DNA of 64,000 nt from Asterochloris sp. CNOR1 (lineage: Eukaryota > Chlorophyta > Trebouxiophyceae > Trebouxiales > Trebouxiaceae). The stretch lies in assembly GCA_963969365.1 (NCBI GenBank), contig OZ017749.1, positions 124,001 through 188,000 on the forward strand. The letters run 5' to 3'. Of this stretch, positions 11,501 to 20,861 are shown piece after piece. Each line of letters begins with the position of its first letter. Positions within the stretch are counted from its first letter, which is position 1. Under the pieces are notes generated by a model. The model searched no databases, was not told the DNA's origin, and was given only the letters and a program-made list of their open reading frames with translations. The position numbers and the translations under genes were made by a program.

Positions 11501-13067
11501 GAGGAGCACTTCCCCAGCCGGCAAGCTCTGCTCACGGTGCCCACGGTGAGAACACTGACATTGAATATGTCTGCATGACAGCTGACTTGAGGACCGCTGA
11601 TTGCGCGCACGGCGGGGACGTAATGTTGAACAGAAGGGAAGCAACTCCCGCCTTGACCTCTGCAGCAGGGATGATCGTGCCCCTGCTGGTGTCTGGTCTC
11701 CCCCTGATCTGACAGCTGACCAGAGGAGCACGTCCCCAGCAGGAGAGTCTTGCTGACTGCGCTCACAGCGAGGACAAACGCCGTCACAGCAAGCAGGCAA
11801 CTGCCACTCTGCCCTCTGCAGCAGGGATGCCCGGCTGACTGTTGGCCCAGAGATCTGACCACTGGCAGCTGGGACTCCCTCCCCTCCACATGATGGCTGT
11901 CATGCTTTGCCTGCTGTCTGGGGCGTGAGTGCTGCCTGCTCCACCCTTGAGGCCACTCACCGGAAATCCCTTTGTGTCTCCACATCAGCAGCTTCAGGGC
12001 CTCAGCGCTGCCTTACCCCACCTAGGGGCCCATCAATCCAGGTGACTGACTGCGTTCTCTTCGTGCTGTACAGGGCCTCAGTATCGCCTGCTCCACCCCT
12101 GAAGCGATCAACTGGGACCCCACATGGGCCAGCACCCACGAGATCTCTGGGCGTGCCATGGCCAACGTGCATGACGCTGCAGCGGGCTTCCAGTTCGACA
12201 GGAGGCAGGACAATCTGGTCAACGGTGAGCACTCCTTGCCTGATGGGCGTCCAGGCCTGTGATGAGTGGGCTTGGCGGTGCTGCCAGTGGTGGCGCTTTG
12301 CTGTTGGCGCCGACAGCTGTGACTGCAGCTGCCAGGAAGGATTGTCGGCCCTGAAATAGCATGGGCGCCTGTGGTTACTTTTTTATTTTCTGCAATGCAA
12401 TGCTGCACCCCTGCTCACAGGCGGCAGCCACAGAACAGTGCAAGTTGGCATCACGAAAGCTGCTGCCCACAGGACCTAGCTGTGCACTCTGTGCTCATGC
12501 TGCAACCCCCAGCAGCACAGCAAAATGTATGCCTTCTGCCTACCACAAGCGCCAGCCGTCAACCTGTTGCCTGCACCACTGCAGGCAGTGCTGCTCATAG
12601 GCTGCGGCCAAACAGGAGTCTGCCACACACTGTGCACAGCAGGCACACAGCTCTCTAGTATGCTACATGTTGCCTGCAGGACTGCAGTCTCGTGGCCAGT
12701 GAAATATGACTTGTCCTGACGTAGTTGTGCTTGGCACTGGACACCAGGTTGTGCAGCAGCCAAGCGGGATGACTGGCAAGTTGCACCATACTGTTTGCAA
12801 GGGGCAACCAGCCCTCAAGCTTGTGACCTGCTGTCTGCAGGGCATCCAGAGGATGACTGGGAGAACATGACGGGTGGGACAATAATTGGGGAGCCAGTTT
12901 CAGCCCCTAGGCCCAGGGCTGAGCCTACATCAGCCCAGGCTGCCTTGGCCAAGGCAGCTGACACTTTCTCACAGGCAAACGGCTACATCAGCAGCACGGT
13001 CCACAAGGCAAAGCAGTATGTGGACGGCTTTGTTCAACCCCACACTCCCCAGCCGCCCTCTCATTGA
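5548..13067 (+). CDS. ASN: asparagine synthetase, glutamine-hydrolysing
   Basis: It transfers the amide nitrogen of glutamine to aspartate using ATP, a key nitrogen-assimilation step in the cytosol. Thirteen exons join in phase to 659 aa: 5548-5738, 5828-5875, 6159-6249, 6830-7063, 7303-7410, 7882-7988, 8532-8736, 9434-9579, 10056-10206, 10795-10977, 11408-11545, 12074-12224 and 12841-13067. The start gives MCGI, exposing the catalytic Cys of the class II glutaminase domain. RHRGPD, LQIID and [12 protein letters not shown] follow. The synthetase domain has the pyrophosphate loop SGGLDSS (from 246) and [12 protein letters not shown] (from 352), then LEPRVPFLD. Oddities: the usual NGEIYNH reads NSEVYNH (81-87), the GSDCE segment reads SKSDSAK, and a low-complexity tail of about 70 residues extends the C-terminus beyond plant enzymes. 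The exon 7/8 join lacks two or three residues seen in plants, so a micro-exon may be missed. Confidence 0.95.
6684..6793 (+). repeat. decayed copy of asparagine synthetase exon 4
   Basis: About 110 bases lying 149 bp upstream of the real exon 4 reproduce its beginning block by block: CACCTGT.CCAGAAGCTGG, AGCGACGAGCTGTG, AGCTGCCT, ACGGC, GTGATCGT and GCGCGCACAGG. Small indels shift the frame. The true exon is the one starting at 6830, because it alone is open and joins in phase. Confidence 0.8.
7690..7881 (+). repeat. stuttered acceptor of asparagine synthetase exon 6
   Basis: A unit of roughly 85-100 bp ending in CTGCA(G/A)CAAGG.TTCATCT occurs near 7697 and 7796, and again as the true exon start at 7882. 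The units also share a TGCTGGCACA block and a CTGCCCTGC block. The first two copies lead quickly into non-coding sequence. Confidence 0.7.
9690..9990 (+). repeat. decayed copies of exon 8 and exon 9 pieces in intron 8
   Basis: Near 9706 a segment ACTACTTCCATGAGGCTC resembles the end of exon 8 (CTACTTCCACAAGGCTCC). Near 9848 and 9954 two segments (AGGGCCAAGACACC; CAGTGGGACGTGCTACCGGC) resemble exon 9 around 10087 (CAGTGGGATGTGCTGAGGGC). Both edges of one intron are therefore echoed inside it. Confidence 0.6.
10500..10523 (+). repeat. interstitial telomere-type repeat (CCCTAAA)n
   Basis: Three consecutive CCCTAAA units lie in intron 9 of asparagine synthetase (10207-10794). This is the plant and trebouxiophyte telomere sequence in the C-rich orientation. 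Confidence 0.85.
11094..11407 (+). repeat. three tandem copies of the exon 11 acceptor region
   Basis: Copies of the CAG acceptor plus exon start (GT.GTGACTGACGAG) begin at 11094, 11193 and 11301, ahead of the true exon at 11408. Spacing is 99, 108 and 107 bp. The 11301 copy matches the first 21 bases of the true exon exactly and stays open for 16 codons to an ACACAG/GTCGAT donor-like site, so it could be a cryptic or alternative exon. Confidence 0.8.
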
Positions 13068-13265
13068 GTGATGCCATTCTGCATCTCACACTGTGTGCTA
13101 TCTCTTTCGCGCCCCATTCTGATCCCTTGCCCCCAGCCATTTTTCGAGTTGTTGACCAGCTAGAAGCAACTAGCCCAGCCTGATTTCAAGTTCACAAGTG
13201 CGTCCTCACAGCAATGAACTATGGCAGTGATGTAAAGTCAGCATTGTTAAGAACACTTGCAATTT
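13068..13265. terminator. shared 3' flank of asparagine synthetase and peroxiredoxin Q
   Basis: The two genes converge with 198 bp between stops. A TGTAA motif, the usual green-algal polyadenylation signal, lies on the + strand at 13231-13235, 164 bp after the asparagine synthetase stop. No matching signal was seen for the minus-strand gene here. Confidence 0.4.
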
Positions 13266-15411
13266 TCACAGCTGTTCTGCAGCTGTGAACGCCTCGTTCT
13301 GCTTGTCAGACAGCTCTCCAGGCTGGTAAGGCTGGGACCCCCCTCCTGCACCGCCTGAACCACCTGAGCCTTTGAGTGCCTCGATGGCCTTGGCAACGTG
13401 CTGCTTTGGGCTTGACTGATCCTCATACGCCAGCACAACATTCCCATCCTTGACCACAAATGTCTGCAGCAGTGTTGAGAGGGTTGGTGGGCACACACAC
13501 GTAACTTTTGACAGAGGTGTATGCAGCACAGTCATTGCACCAGTCCCTTATCATGCGAGTCTGTCTGCAGTCAAAGTGAAGCCCTCCTGCTCTGAAAGAG
13601 GTCCTTGTGCTTTGCATGAGGTCACTGTGTAAAGCGATGCAATGCAGTGCAGCTTACCACACGAGCCTTCAGTTCAATGCCAAAGGCTTTGCGCATGGTT
13701 CCATTCTTGTCTGACAACAAGGGGTAGTCCAGCCTCTGAGCCAGCCTGCAGCCGCACTACACATGTCATGTGGTCTGGTGCTAGATTCATGCAGTCTGGT
13801 GCTGGAGCACCTCTCTGCAGCTCATGTAATAGGTTGCTGTGGGCATGCATACCCATCTCTTGTGAGAGCAATCTGCCAGAAAATTTGTGCTTGGTGCGCA
13901 GCCTTCAGCCCCAACGTCAGCAGCTCCATGACCCATCACATTCAGACAAGCAGGCCAGCCACCCCATCCCCCCACCAATGTCAAGAGTCGGCTGGCTGCA
14001 TCTGAAGGGGCCCCAGACCCTTCAGGCTGTTACCACAGCGGCCTTGATGCAACTCAACAATGCAATGAAGTGCAGCATCCCCGGGGAGGAGTGTGAGGAA
14101 TCTGGAAGTGTCAAAGTTCCTCAAAGCCGGCACAAACCGCACACAGCAGAAAGAGTCTGTAAACAGAGGCATCCATTGTCAGCACAAAGCAATGCCGAGA
14201 ACCTGCTGGCTGCACCTGAAGACGTCGAGGTCCTTCAGACTGTCACCAGAGATGCCGACGATGGCACCCCCCAGGCTCGAGATCTCCTCTGCGGCACAGC
14301 CAGCACAGCTTGCTCAGCAGCAAGCTCCGAGCTGCCATTGAGCCCCTGGTGACCTTCTGGTGGCGTGACAAGCATGCGACGCAGTACACCCGGGGCCAAA
14401 GCGCACCTGAGTGCTCCCTGAACTGCGCTGCCTCCACTGTGCAGTCAGAGGTGCCTGCCTGCAGTGCAGGAAGCATGGTTGTGTCCACACAACATAATGG
14501 GGTGCCAGCCTGCAGTGCCTGCTGGCATCAATGTGTTCACACAGAGGAACCAGGCCTGGTGGCGCCCAGAGCAGGGGGACTGCTTCACTTGGAGATGACT
14601 CTGCGTGGGCCATGCCCCTCTTGCAGAAGTTGGGGCGCGATCAGATGTTGATGCGTGGTCACAACGCTGTTAGTTCAACAGTAGTATGGGCTGCAAGCCT
14701 GCCCTGCTTGACGGGGAGAGGCAGAACAGCAATGGGTGCAGTCAGAAGCATCTGACATGACAGAGCAGCGTGCATGGCAGCCTCCCAGCTCAGAGCCTGG
14801 CCAGCAGCCACTAAACAGCCAATGCAGGCGCCGACTGGAACAGCTCAATTGGTGACTTACCCTGGGGTAGAAGAAGGCCACCAGCGCCTTCTTGCCTGAG
14901 ATGAACTGTGACAGAGACGCCTGTCCACCCACGGTGCTGTCCAACTGCCTGCGCAAGAGCAAGAAGACATGGGCCACACTGGCAGCTGGGAATCAGGCTG
15001 GAAAGCCATGTGGGGGCCACAGGGACTGCGGCAGCCTGAGTGCCAGGCTTGAATTAAGTGAAAGGAAGGGACTACATCATTGGCCTCTTGACAAAACTGC
15101 AGCAGACAACTCTGTTGGGCTGTCACACTGGTCCAAGCTCACTCGTGAAAGGCAGGGTTGTTCTTGAGGGACGTGCCGGGCTGCAGAGCTGCCTGCAAGC
15201 ATACAGATAGACGTCAGCAGCATATAGATCCAGGCTCTGCTTAGTCCACAGAGGCATGCGCCGTCAAGCTTCCGTCGCAACACACAATGTTCATGCTCAC
15301 CTGGCATCTTAGATGGCACCTTGGATGCGGAGCACGAATGATCGGGGTGCACCGGAGGCTTCTGGAGCCTGCAGAGCTCCTCACGTGGTGGGTGCGAGTG
15401 CTCAGCTGCAT
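13266..15411 (-). CDS. PRXQ: peroxiredoxin Q (plastid, thioredoxin-dependent peroxidase)
   Basis: PrxQ reduces hydrogen peroxide and alkyl peroxides, in plants near the thylakoid. Seven exons join in phase to 219 aa, the usual plant length (about 215): 15411-15301, 15192-15143, 14948-14861, 14458-14407, 14288-14216, 13745-13658 and 13463-13266. The first 37 residues are Ser/Arg-rich with hardly any acidic residue and look like a plastid transit peptide; the ATG at 15411 was chosen because exon 1 then closes in phase. Family motifs are GKKALVAFFYPR, the peroxidatic Cys in TSDCTVEAAQF (Cys89), VGISGD and LDYPLLSDKN. Odd points: the resolving Cys normally five residues after the first is Ala94, so the enzyme looks 1-Cys-like, and a Gly/Ser-rich tail of about 35 residues follows the fold. 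Its 3' end faces asparagine synthetase. Confidence 0.9.
13985..14045 (-). repeat. decayed copy of a PrxQ exon/donor
   Basis: Read on the + strand, GGCTGGCTGCATCTGAAGG..CC..ACCCTTCAGGCTGTTACCA repeats the region 14206-14252 (GCTGGCTGCACCTGAAGAC..AGGTCCTTCAGACTGTCACCA), which spans the real exon end and donor. The copy lies in the following intron, about 210 bp away. Confidence 0.65.
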
Positions 15412-15645
15412 CTCGACTTCCTTTTGGCAGATGCTGGTCAGGTGATCTGATTGTCTTGAAGGGCTTGAACTACGTTGTGGTTGTCTGGTACTCAATCCTG
15501 CAACAAGCAGAGTGATTTGACAGTGTGCGACAGCCTATGTGACAGTGTGTGCTTTCTATCTGTTTCTTGGTGCAGACTGATAAATGATTTAAGTTGTCAC
15601 ACCAGTCCATATGGTTGATCCTGAGCTCAAGCATCCACTGGAGTC

Positions 15646-15735
15646 TGCAGCTGTTTAGTGCAAAAGGCCGAGGTTGATGGCAAGGATGAGGGCTTGTGCC
15701 TTGTGCCTGCCCAGTGCATGCACACACAACCAAAG
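15646..15735. repeat. dispersed repeat, copy 1
   Basis: This segment upstream of PrxQ resembles 18116-18205: GCAG(C/T)TGTT(T/C)AGTG, CAAAA, then GGCAAGGATGAG and a CTTG/GGCGCAAGGC-rich tail. The two copies lie 2.5 kb apart in intergenic DNA in the same orientation. Confidence 0.4.
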
Positions 15736-16149
15736 ACAGACAGAACGCAGGCATGTGGCACACAGCAGTCACATGGCTCGGGGAGGATGCTCTGCAGCCC
15801 AGCTGTGGGCTGCATTGCTATTGCAGCAAATATCAAGAGGCCACTGTGCATGCTCAGAGGCCAAGGATTGGGTTCAAAGGCGAGCAATGCAGAGCAGCTT
15901 ACCTGGTGCTTACCCCTCCTTACCCCTGCATTGCCTCTCAATGTGAACACGCACTTTTGCTGAAGCTGAAGTAGATGGCGATGAATTGTTACTGTAGGCA
16001 CATGTAGGCAAAGCTAGCAAGCACTACTAAGAGCAGTCATGTTGCGGTTGATGGTAAAGACCACATTATTCTGCACAATCACTGAACGTACATGTACATG
16101 TCACTACCACTACAAGATACAGCAACTCTTCCTCTGAGCAGCAGCTTTG

Positions 16150-17198
16150 CTAGCCTGTCAGGTCGATAAGACCTGAGGCAGCTGATTTACTCACATTGCC
16201 GGCTTTCAGGTCCACTACTTCACACGGTGCAGAGGTGGCTGAAGTGAGATTTCTGACACGAAAGGAGTGTTGCGTACCCTGTGCCGCTTCATACTTTGCC
16301 ATGACACCACGCAGCTGCAGGAATTCCTTCATGTCGTATTTGAGAGGCAGGCAGCAAGCCAGCCCACCCGTCACATGCTGCCTGGCAACCCTATCCCTCA
16401 GACTGGTATTGGTAGCCTCGCCAACTCCAAACACTACTCCCTGCTGCTTAAAGAACTTCTTGTCTTCAGGCCTGCAATGCAAAGCATGAGGGATTGCTTG
16501 CAATGTGTAGGCGTTGTGCCTCAGAATGGACATCAACTCGCACATGAGACCATCGCCGTGCACTTGTGCATTGCCTTTGCTCACCATTGTTCAATTGTCT
16601 TCTGTGCTGGGATTGCTTCAAGGTTTGTGGCGCGGGGGCCATCAGTCCTGCACTGGGTCACGTGGATCTTGATGGTCCCAACACCTTCGTCCACAGCACA
16701 GCTCACTGCCCCACCGTCCTGCAATGCACCAATGAAACTGCCACAGGACATTGAATGCAACAACAGCAGCTGGCATTCAGCAGCAAAGGTGCCACATTGA
16801 CAGCAGCAACACGAGTGTCTTCTATGCAGTTAGGTACTTGCCTGAGGCTTGACAAACACCATCTTGTACTCCTCTTCAACGCCCTTGGGCGTGATGATGA
16901 CCTTATTCTTGAAGGTGTGCTCATAGGGTGATCCCCTTGCCCACTTGGAGTCCATCCAGACACCATCGATGTATACATCACACAAAATAGCCTGATTGTG
17001 GGTGATGTCCCACTTATGCTTGAATTCAGGCAGTGTTTCTTGCAGGCGCACACGGACACAGAATTCTCCGGGCTGCACTGCAAAGGTACGAGCATCTGTG
17101 CAATACTGGTACGGCTGTCCGTTTGGGTCCAGCACCCACACAGACGCCTGAAGACCTTGTGCAATGTCCTCCACGCAGCTCAAGTTGACAGCCATCAC
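16150..17198 (-). CDS. DUF7918-like protein, 270 aa
   Basis: Three exons (17198-16842, 16718-16585, 16471-16150) join in phase to 270 residues. The N-terminal half is beta-rich and resembles DUF7918 proteins of fungi and algae: a start like VWVLDPNGQPYQY, then FCVRVRLQETLPEF, a CDVYIDGVWMD strand, and later VGTIKIHVTQCR. The segment LKYDMKEFLQLRGVM recalls the short motif that follows that domain. Function of the family is not established; a chromatin or nuclear role is sometimes suggested. Intron 1 begins CAG/GCAAGT, so it is a GC-AG intron, and only this donor keeps the frame. The first two codons are both ATG, so the start may be 17198 or 17195. The family call is by eye and moderate; the gene structure is well supported. 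Confidence 0.7.
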
Positions 17199-19371
17199 AA
17201 CAATAGTGTGTGCTGTTTGACTGGAGGTAGATTTCGAGGCCCTTCATCTTTCTCCCCATCTCATACAAGTCACAAGCCTTTGCTTTGCCTGGGAGCTGGT
17301 GGACCAGGAAATTGCTACAACACACAGCGAGGTCACATAATTTTTTGTTCAGGACCACGAGCAGCCCCGGTGCTGCCCAGCACATTGGCATGCTGGAGCA
17401 GTGGTGCCCTGGCTAAGGTAGCGATCTTGCCAGAAGGTTGCATGGTACAGGATGGCGCAATTGCAATTGGGCACGGCTGTGCAAAAAGCTGGTGGGACAG
17501 CACGATGGCCAGCTGGGGCTGCTGCTCTTCGCTGTGGTCGCCTCGTCTTGCAGGGCCTTCAGCAGCTGGGTACATCAGGGGCAGTTGGAACAGCTGGAGG
17601 TGTACCTGCCCACCCTGTTTGAGGGCATCGGCTCCCACATTTCCAGAATTCTGCTGCCAGTCCAGGGGGGCAGCATGGAGGCCGGTCACTGGGTGCTGGA
17701 TAGGGCTCACAAGATTGCAGGCTGATTTGAGGCGGGGACATGTGAGCCAGTCATCGGCGGCCTCTGCGCAGCCTCGCCAACAGCAGCCGCAAGCACCATT
17801 CGAGCCTTCAGTATCAGCCTCCTGGCTGCCTGCACTGGCGCTGCACCAGGCAGCATCACACTCCACCAAGGTGGCAGGCAGAAGGCTGCTGTGCCAGCAG
17901 GACTTCCCGCATCGTGACCAGGCATCATGTGGCGTCTCCTGTATCACGATGCTCATGGCCATTTGAAGGGCATTAGCTACTGGCAACCACATGCAGCCCC
18001 TGGGATGTGAGCCAGGCCTGCGCCTGGTCAGCCATGGCCCTTGGCGGCAATGGCGCCAATGCCCTGCCCATGCATGTGGCTGTCTTGGGCATCTCCTCCA
18101 CATCACCTGCGGGTGCTGCAGTTGTTCAGTGTCAAAACTGTCAAGGATGAAGGCAAGGATGAGAGTTTGGACAGGATTATGGCTGCGTGTGCTTGCATGG
18201 GGCAGGCGCAAGGCACAAGGCAGACAGGGGGCAGGCATAAGGCACGATGCGCAAGAAAGAAGGTAGGCACGAGGCACAGGCAGGCGCAGGGCCCACAATA
18301 GGCCTGAGGCTGAAGGTAGGCATGAGGCAAAACAGGCATAGTGCCTGGGCTCTTGCCTCCTTCACAGTCACAGTGTACAGGAGTGTTCTGCAATGCCGGC
18401 TGTGGCGCCAGCCTGCATGTAGGCATTTGCTGGCTCCATCGGGTCTCCTGGGGAAAGCCTGCAGCACCAGCTGCCCTCAGCCCTAGCCAGCTGGCAGCTT
18501 TCAAACTCAATGTCACTGCAGGCTGATTAGGAATGTGTGCAGCAGCCAGGCCCTTCTGGCTTGCATCAGGCCATCTGAAGGGTGTGAAGATAATACATCG
18601 CAGCAAAAGCGCATCTTTAGTCAGTCTGTGCCCAGTGTCGCATATGCAACTAAGCAAAAAGGGCATCTGACACAAACAAGCTGTGTGACAATCTGCACAT
18701 ACCAGCATGGCCGCCTGTTCCTGGAGATTAATGTACAGGTGGAATGTTTTTAAAGACATGTGCAGGCTGAGCAACAACCATCGCACACATCAAATTCCCT
18801 CGGCTGGGTCATTTGGTGCCACTCAGCAGTGAGGCCTTTTTCCAGAACAAGAACCCTTACAGCGATTTATCTAAGCACATCTGTGTTGCTGAGCCGCAGA
18901 GGGCCGTCAATGTACTGCTTTGGCACAATGACAAGATTTATGCCGCTCAGGAGGTTCCATTTGTTACAACCTGTACCGTATGTGCATATGTGTGTAGCAA
19001 TATTGCTTTGCTCGATTTGTATCCTGAGGCAGTCCATCTACAAGTCTGGGCAAGACATGCCCAATGCAGCCTCAGCCTGGATTCTTGCCATTGGCAAGAG
19101 CTTTGCCAGTGTCAACACACAGCACCTGGTGTTGCGGGGAAAGTGATTTCTTTTTTGCACAATGAGCAGACTCCGCAGAATGCCTGAGGCTGCGGGGTTG
19201 CCTTCAGAAGTTCCTCTGTTGCGGGTTGTCCATAAAGATGCCCAGGGCGGCAGGTGCCACAATAAGGCAGCTTAAATCGCGGTGAAGGTTTGTGATCTCC
19301 CCTGCAGCCAGATGGCACCTTCTGTTTGACGTTCGCAAGCGTCCATGAAGCACAAGAGCAAATGATATGTG
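17199..19371. other. long spacer with opposing open frames and low-complexity DNA
   Basis: No gene could be assigned. A 321-codon open frame on the minus strand (18298-17333) overlaps a 322-codon frame on the plus strand (16998-17966). Neither shows a family motif or convincing composition, and the minus frame runs through the simple-sequence tract at 18190-18350. Between about 18600 and 19370 the DNA is more A/T-rich, with only short weak frames on both strands. Confidence 0.4.
18116..18350. repeat. dispersed repeat copy 2 with low-complexity GGCA-rich tail
   Basis: The first about 90 bases match the 15646-15735 repeat. They are followed by irregular repeats of AGGCACAAGGCA, AGGCATAAGGCA and AGGCACGAGGCA over about 150 bases. 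The combination could be a small mobile element with a simple-sequence tail. Confidence 0.4.
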
Positions 19372-19975
19372 TCACCTCAGTAGCAGCTTGATGAGCCATT
19401 CCACAGGTAGAATGTGCAGGTCTGGGATGTCTTTCTTCTGGGCGACTATAAAGCGTTCACATGCTGCCATGCAATTTGGAAGCCCCAACCTGTCAGTTTG
19501 TAGAAATCTCGTGACTGCAGTGTCCAAGGTTATATGGACACGATCTGCAAATCAAGTCTCACAGTGATACACAATGGCCACAATAAGCATTACATGCAGG
19601 AGTGCCAGATTTACCACCACAACTTTCCAGCGAGGCCCGCAACACCTTCAGCATCCGCTTGCATTCAAGGTGGTCTGCAATATCAAGCATCTCCCAGGCT
19701 GTCTCCGTGTCATAGGTGACGGGTGGGCTATACACTGCGCCTAACAATTTCTCCACTACCTTGCTGTCGTAGCCCTGAAGTAAGCTCTCAATGACCCAAG
19801 GCTGCTTGGCGGTGGGCATGGGCTCAATGTCTTGCAGAGCTTTTTCCAAGATACCAGATTCGGCTGCTAGGCACTGGCTGTGTGCGTGATAGGTGTTGTC
19901 ACCGACAAGCAAGTGGACATCTGCCATTGCCATGAAGCCGGTGCTGAGCTCTTTCTGGTAGAAGGGTTTACCCAT
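19372..19975 (-). CDS. BTB/POZ-domain protein
   Basis: BTB domains mediate dimerisation and often link substrates to Cullin-3 ubiquitin ligases. Two exons, 19975-19615 and 19544-19372, join in phase (donor GTAAAT, acceptor CAG) to 177 residues if the ATG at 19975 is the start. The first exon has the BTB signature: MADVHLLVGDNTYHAHSQCL, then a LAAES segment and the C-terminal helices around TAWEMLDIADHLECKRM. The second exon (TAVTRFLQTDRLGLPNCMAA, ending PVEWLIKLLLR) resembles the start of a BACK-like helical region. The open frame continues upstream of 19975, so an earlier exon or start is possible. The second exon also ends at a GAG/GTGACA donor-like site, so the protein could be longer. Confidence 0.75.
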
Positions 19976-20861
19976 GGCTGCCTGGACAGCTGCGGACACA
20001 TAGCCTGCGTCAGCATCACAATGTTGACGCAAACATGACTGGAAGTGGGCCCCGCAACAGCAAAGCAGGGCTGCCCTGCTATACAACATCAACGCAGCGT
20101 GCCCATGGCTGGCCAGCTCATGGCCAACACGCAGTACACCAGAGAATGCGGTGCCACAGGATGCACCTGAACAGCCAGCAGAGCCTACGACCTTTGTTTT
20201 GCTGAGCGAAGACCGCCAGGATCTGTTTTGGCTCGGATCCGCAAGTCTTGCAGATGCCCTCAACTGCCGAGATTAGATCTTGGTTAGGGTTCAACCTCGA
20301 AACGGTCTGACCCTTTGTCCCCGTGTACAGGTGGAGGCTGCAGCATCCGATGCTGGCAAAGAACGCAGCTTGTGTCCTTTCAGATTGCATAAAGAGCGCT
20401 GGATGGCAGATGAAGCTCATGTAGCGCATTTGCTTGCAGGTGGCTATTCTGGACAGGCTGTGCCTGCTGCTGCGGCTTGCCAACTCTCTCTGACAGCCTC
20501 CTGTATAACACCTGAAGAAGGCTACAAGGCTTTCTGACATTTTCTCAAAGAGCAGCAGTACAAGCTGCTGCCCTCATTGAAGTTTCCAAAATGACAGAGC
20601 AAAAAGCAGGCAAAATTGCTAGCGGGACATGTCCAGAGCAGGTCGCAGATGGTGGCAACCCCAGTCAATTGTATCAATTCCTTCACTGCAACAACAAGCG
20701 GCGCCCGGCTGTTGGTGTTGGGGTCGGCGAGGGGCTCAAGGACACCTGCAGCAGGCAAGCTTACTCACCCACAGTTGGGCAGCAAGCATGCAGGGTGAAT
20801 AGTGGCACATGAGGAGGCACAAGCCCTATCCGCATGCCTGTTGCATGGACATCAGCTCTCA
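19976..20861. other. spacer between BTB and NPSN genes
   Basis: It probably holds the 5' flank of the BTB gene and the 3' flank of NPSN. A minus-strand frame at 20118-20540 has a stretch around VEGICKTCGSEPKQILAVFA that could be an upstream BTB exon, but nothing confirms it. A single telomere-like AACCCTAACC lies near 20280 when read on the minus strand. Confidence 0.4.

Noticed and set aside
5548-13067. Asparagine synthetase as a pseudogene because of its many exon copies
   Set aside because: The open copies join in phase from the ATG to the stop over 13 exons with conserved catalytic motifs; only the extra copies are broken.
13642-14352. A 236-codon plus-strand open frame
   Set aside because: It is antisense to three PrxQ exons whose splice phases and motifs are consistent.
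16998-17966. A 322-codon plus-strand frame over the DUF7918-like gene
   Set aside because: Its first part is the antisense of well-supported DUF7918-like exon 1, and no motif was found in the remainder.
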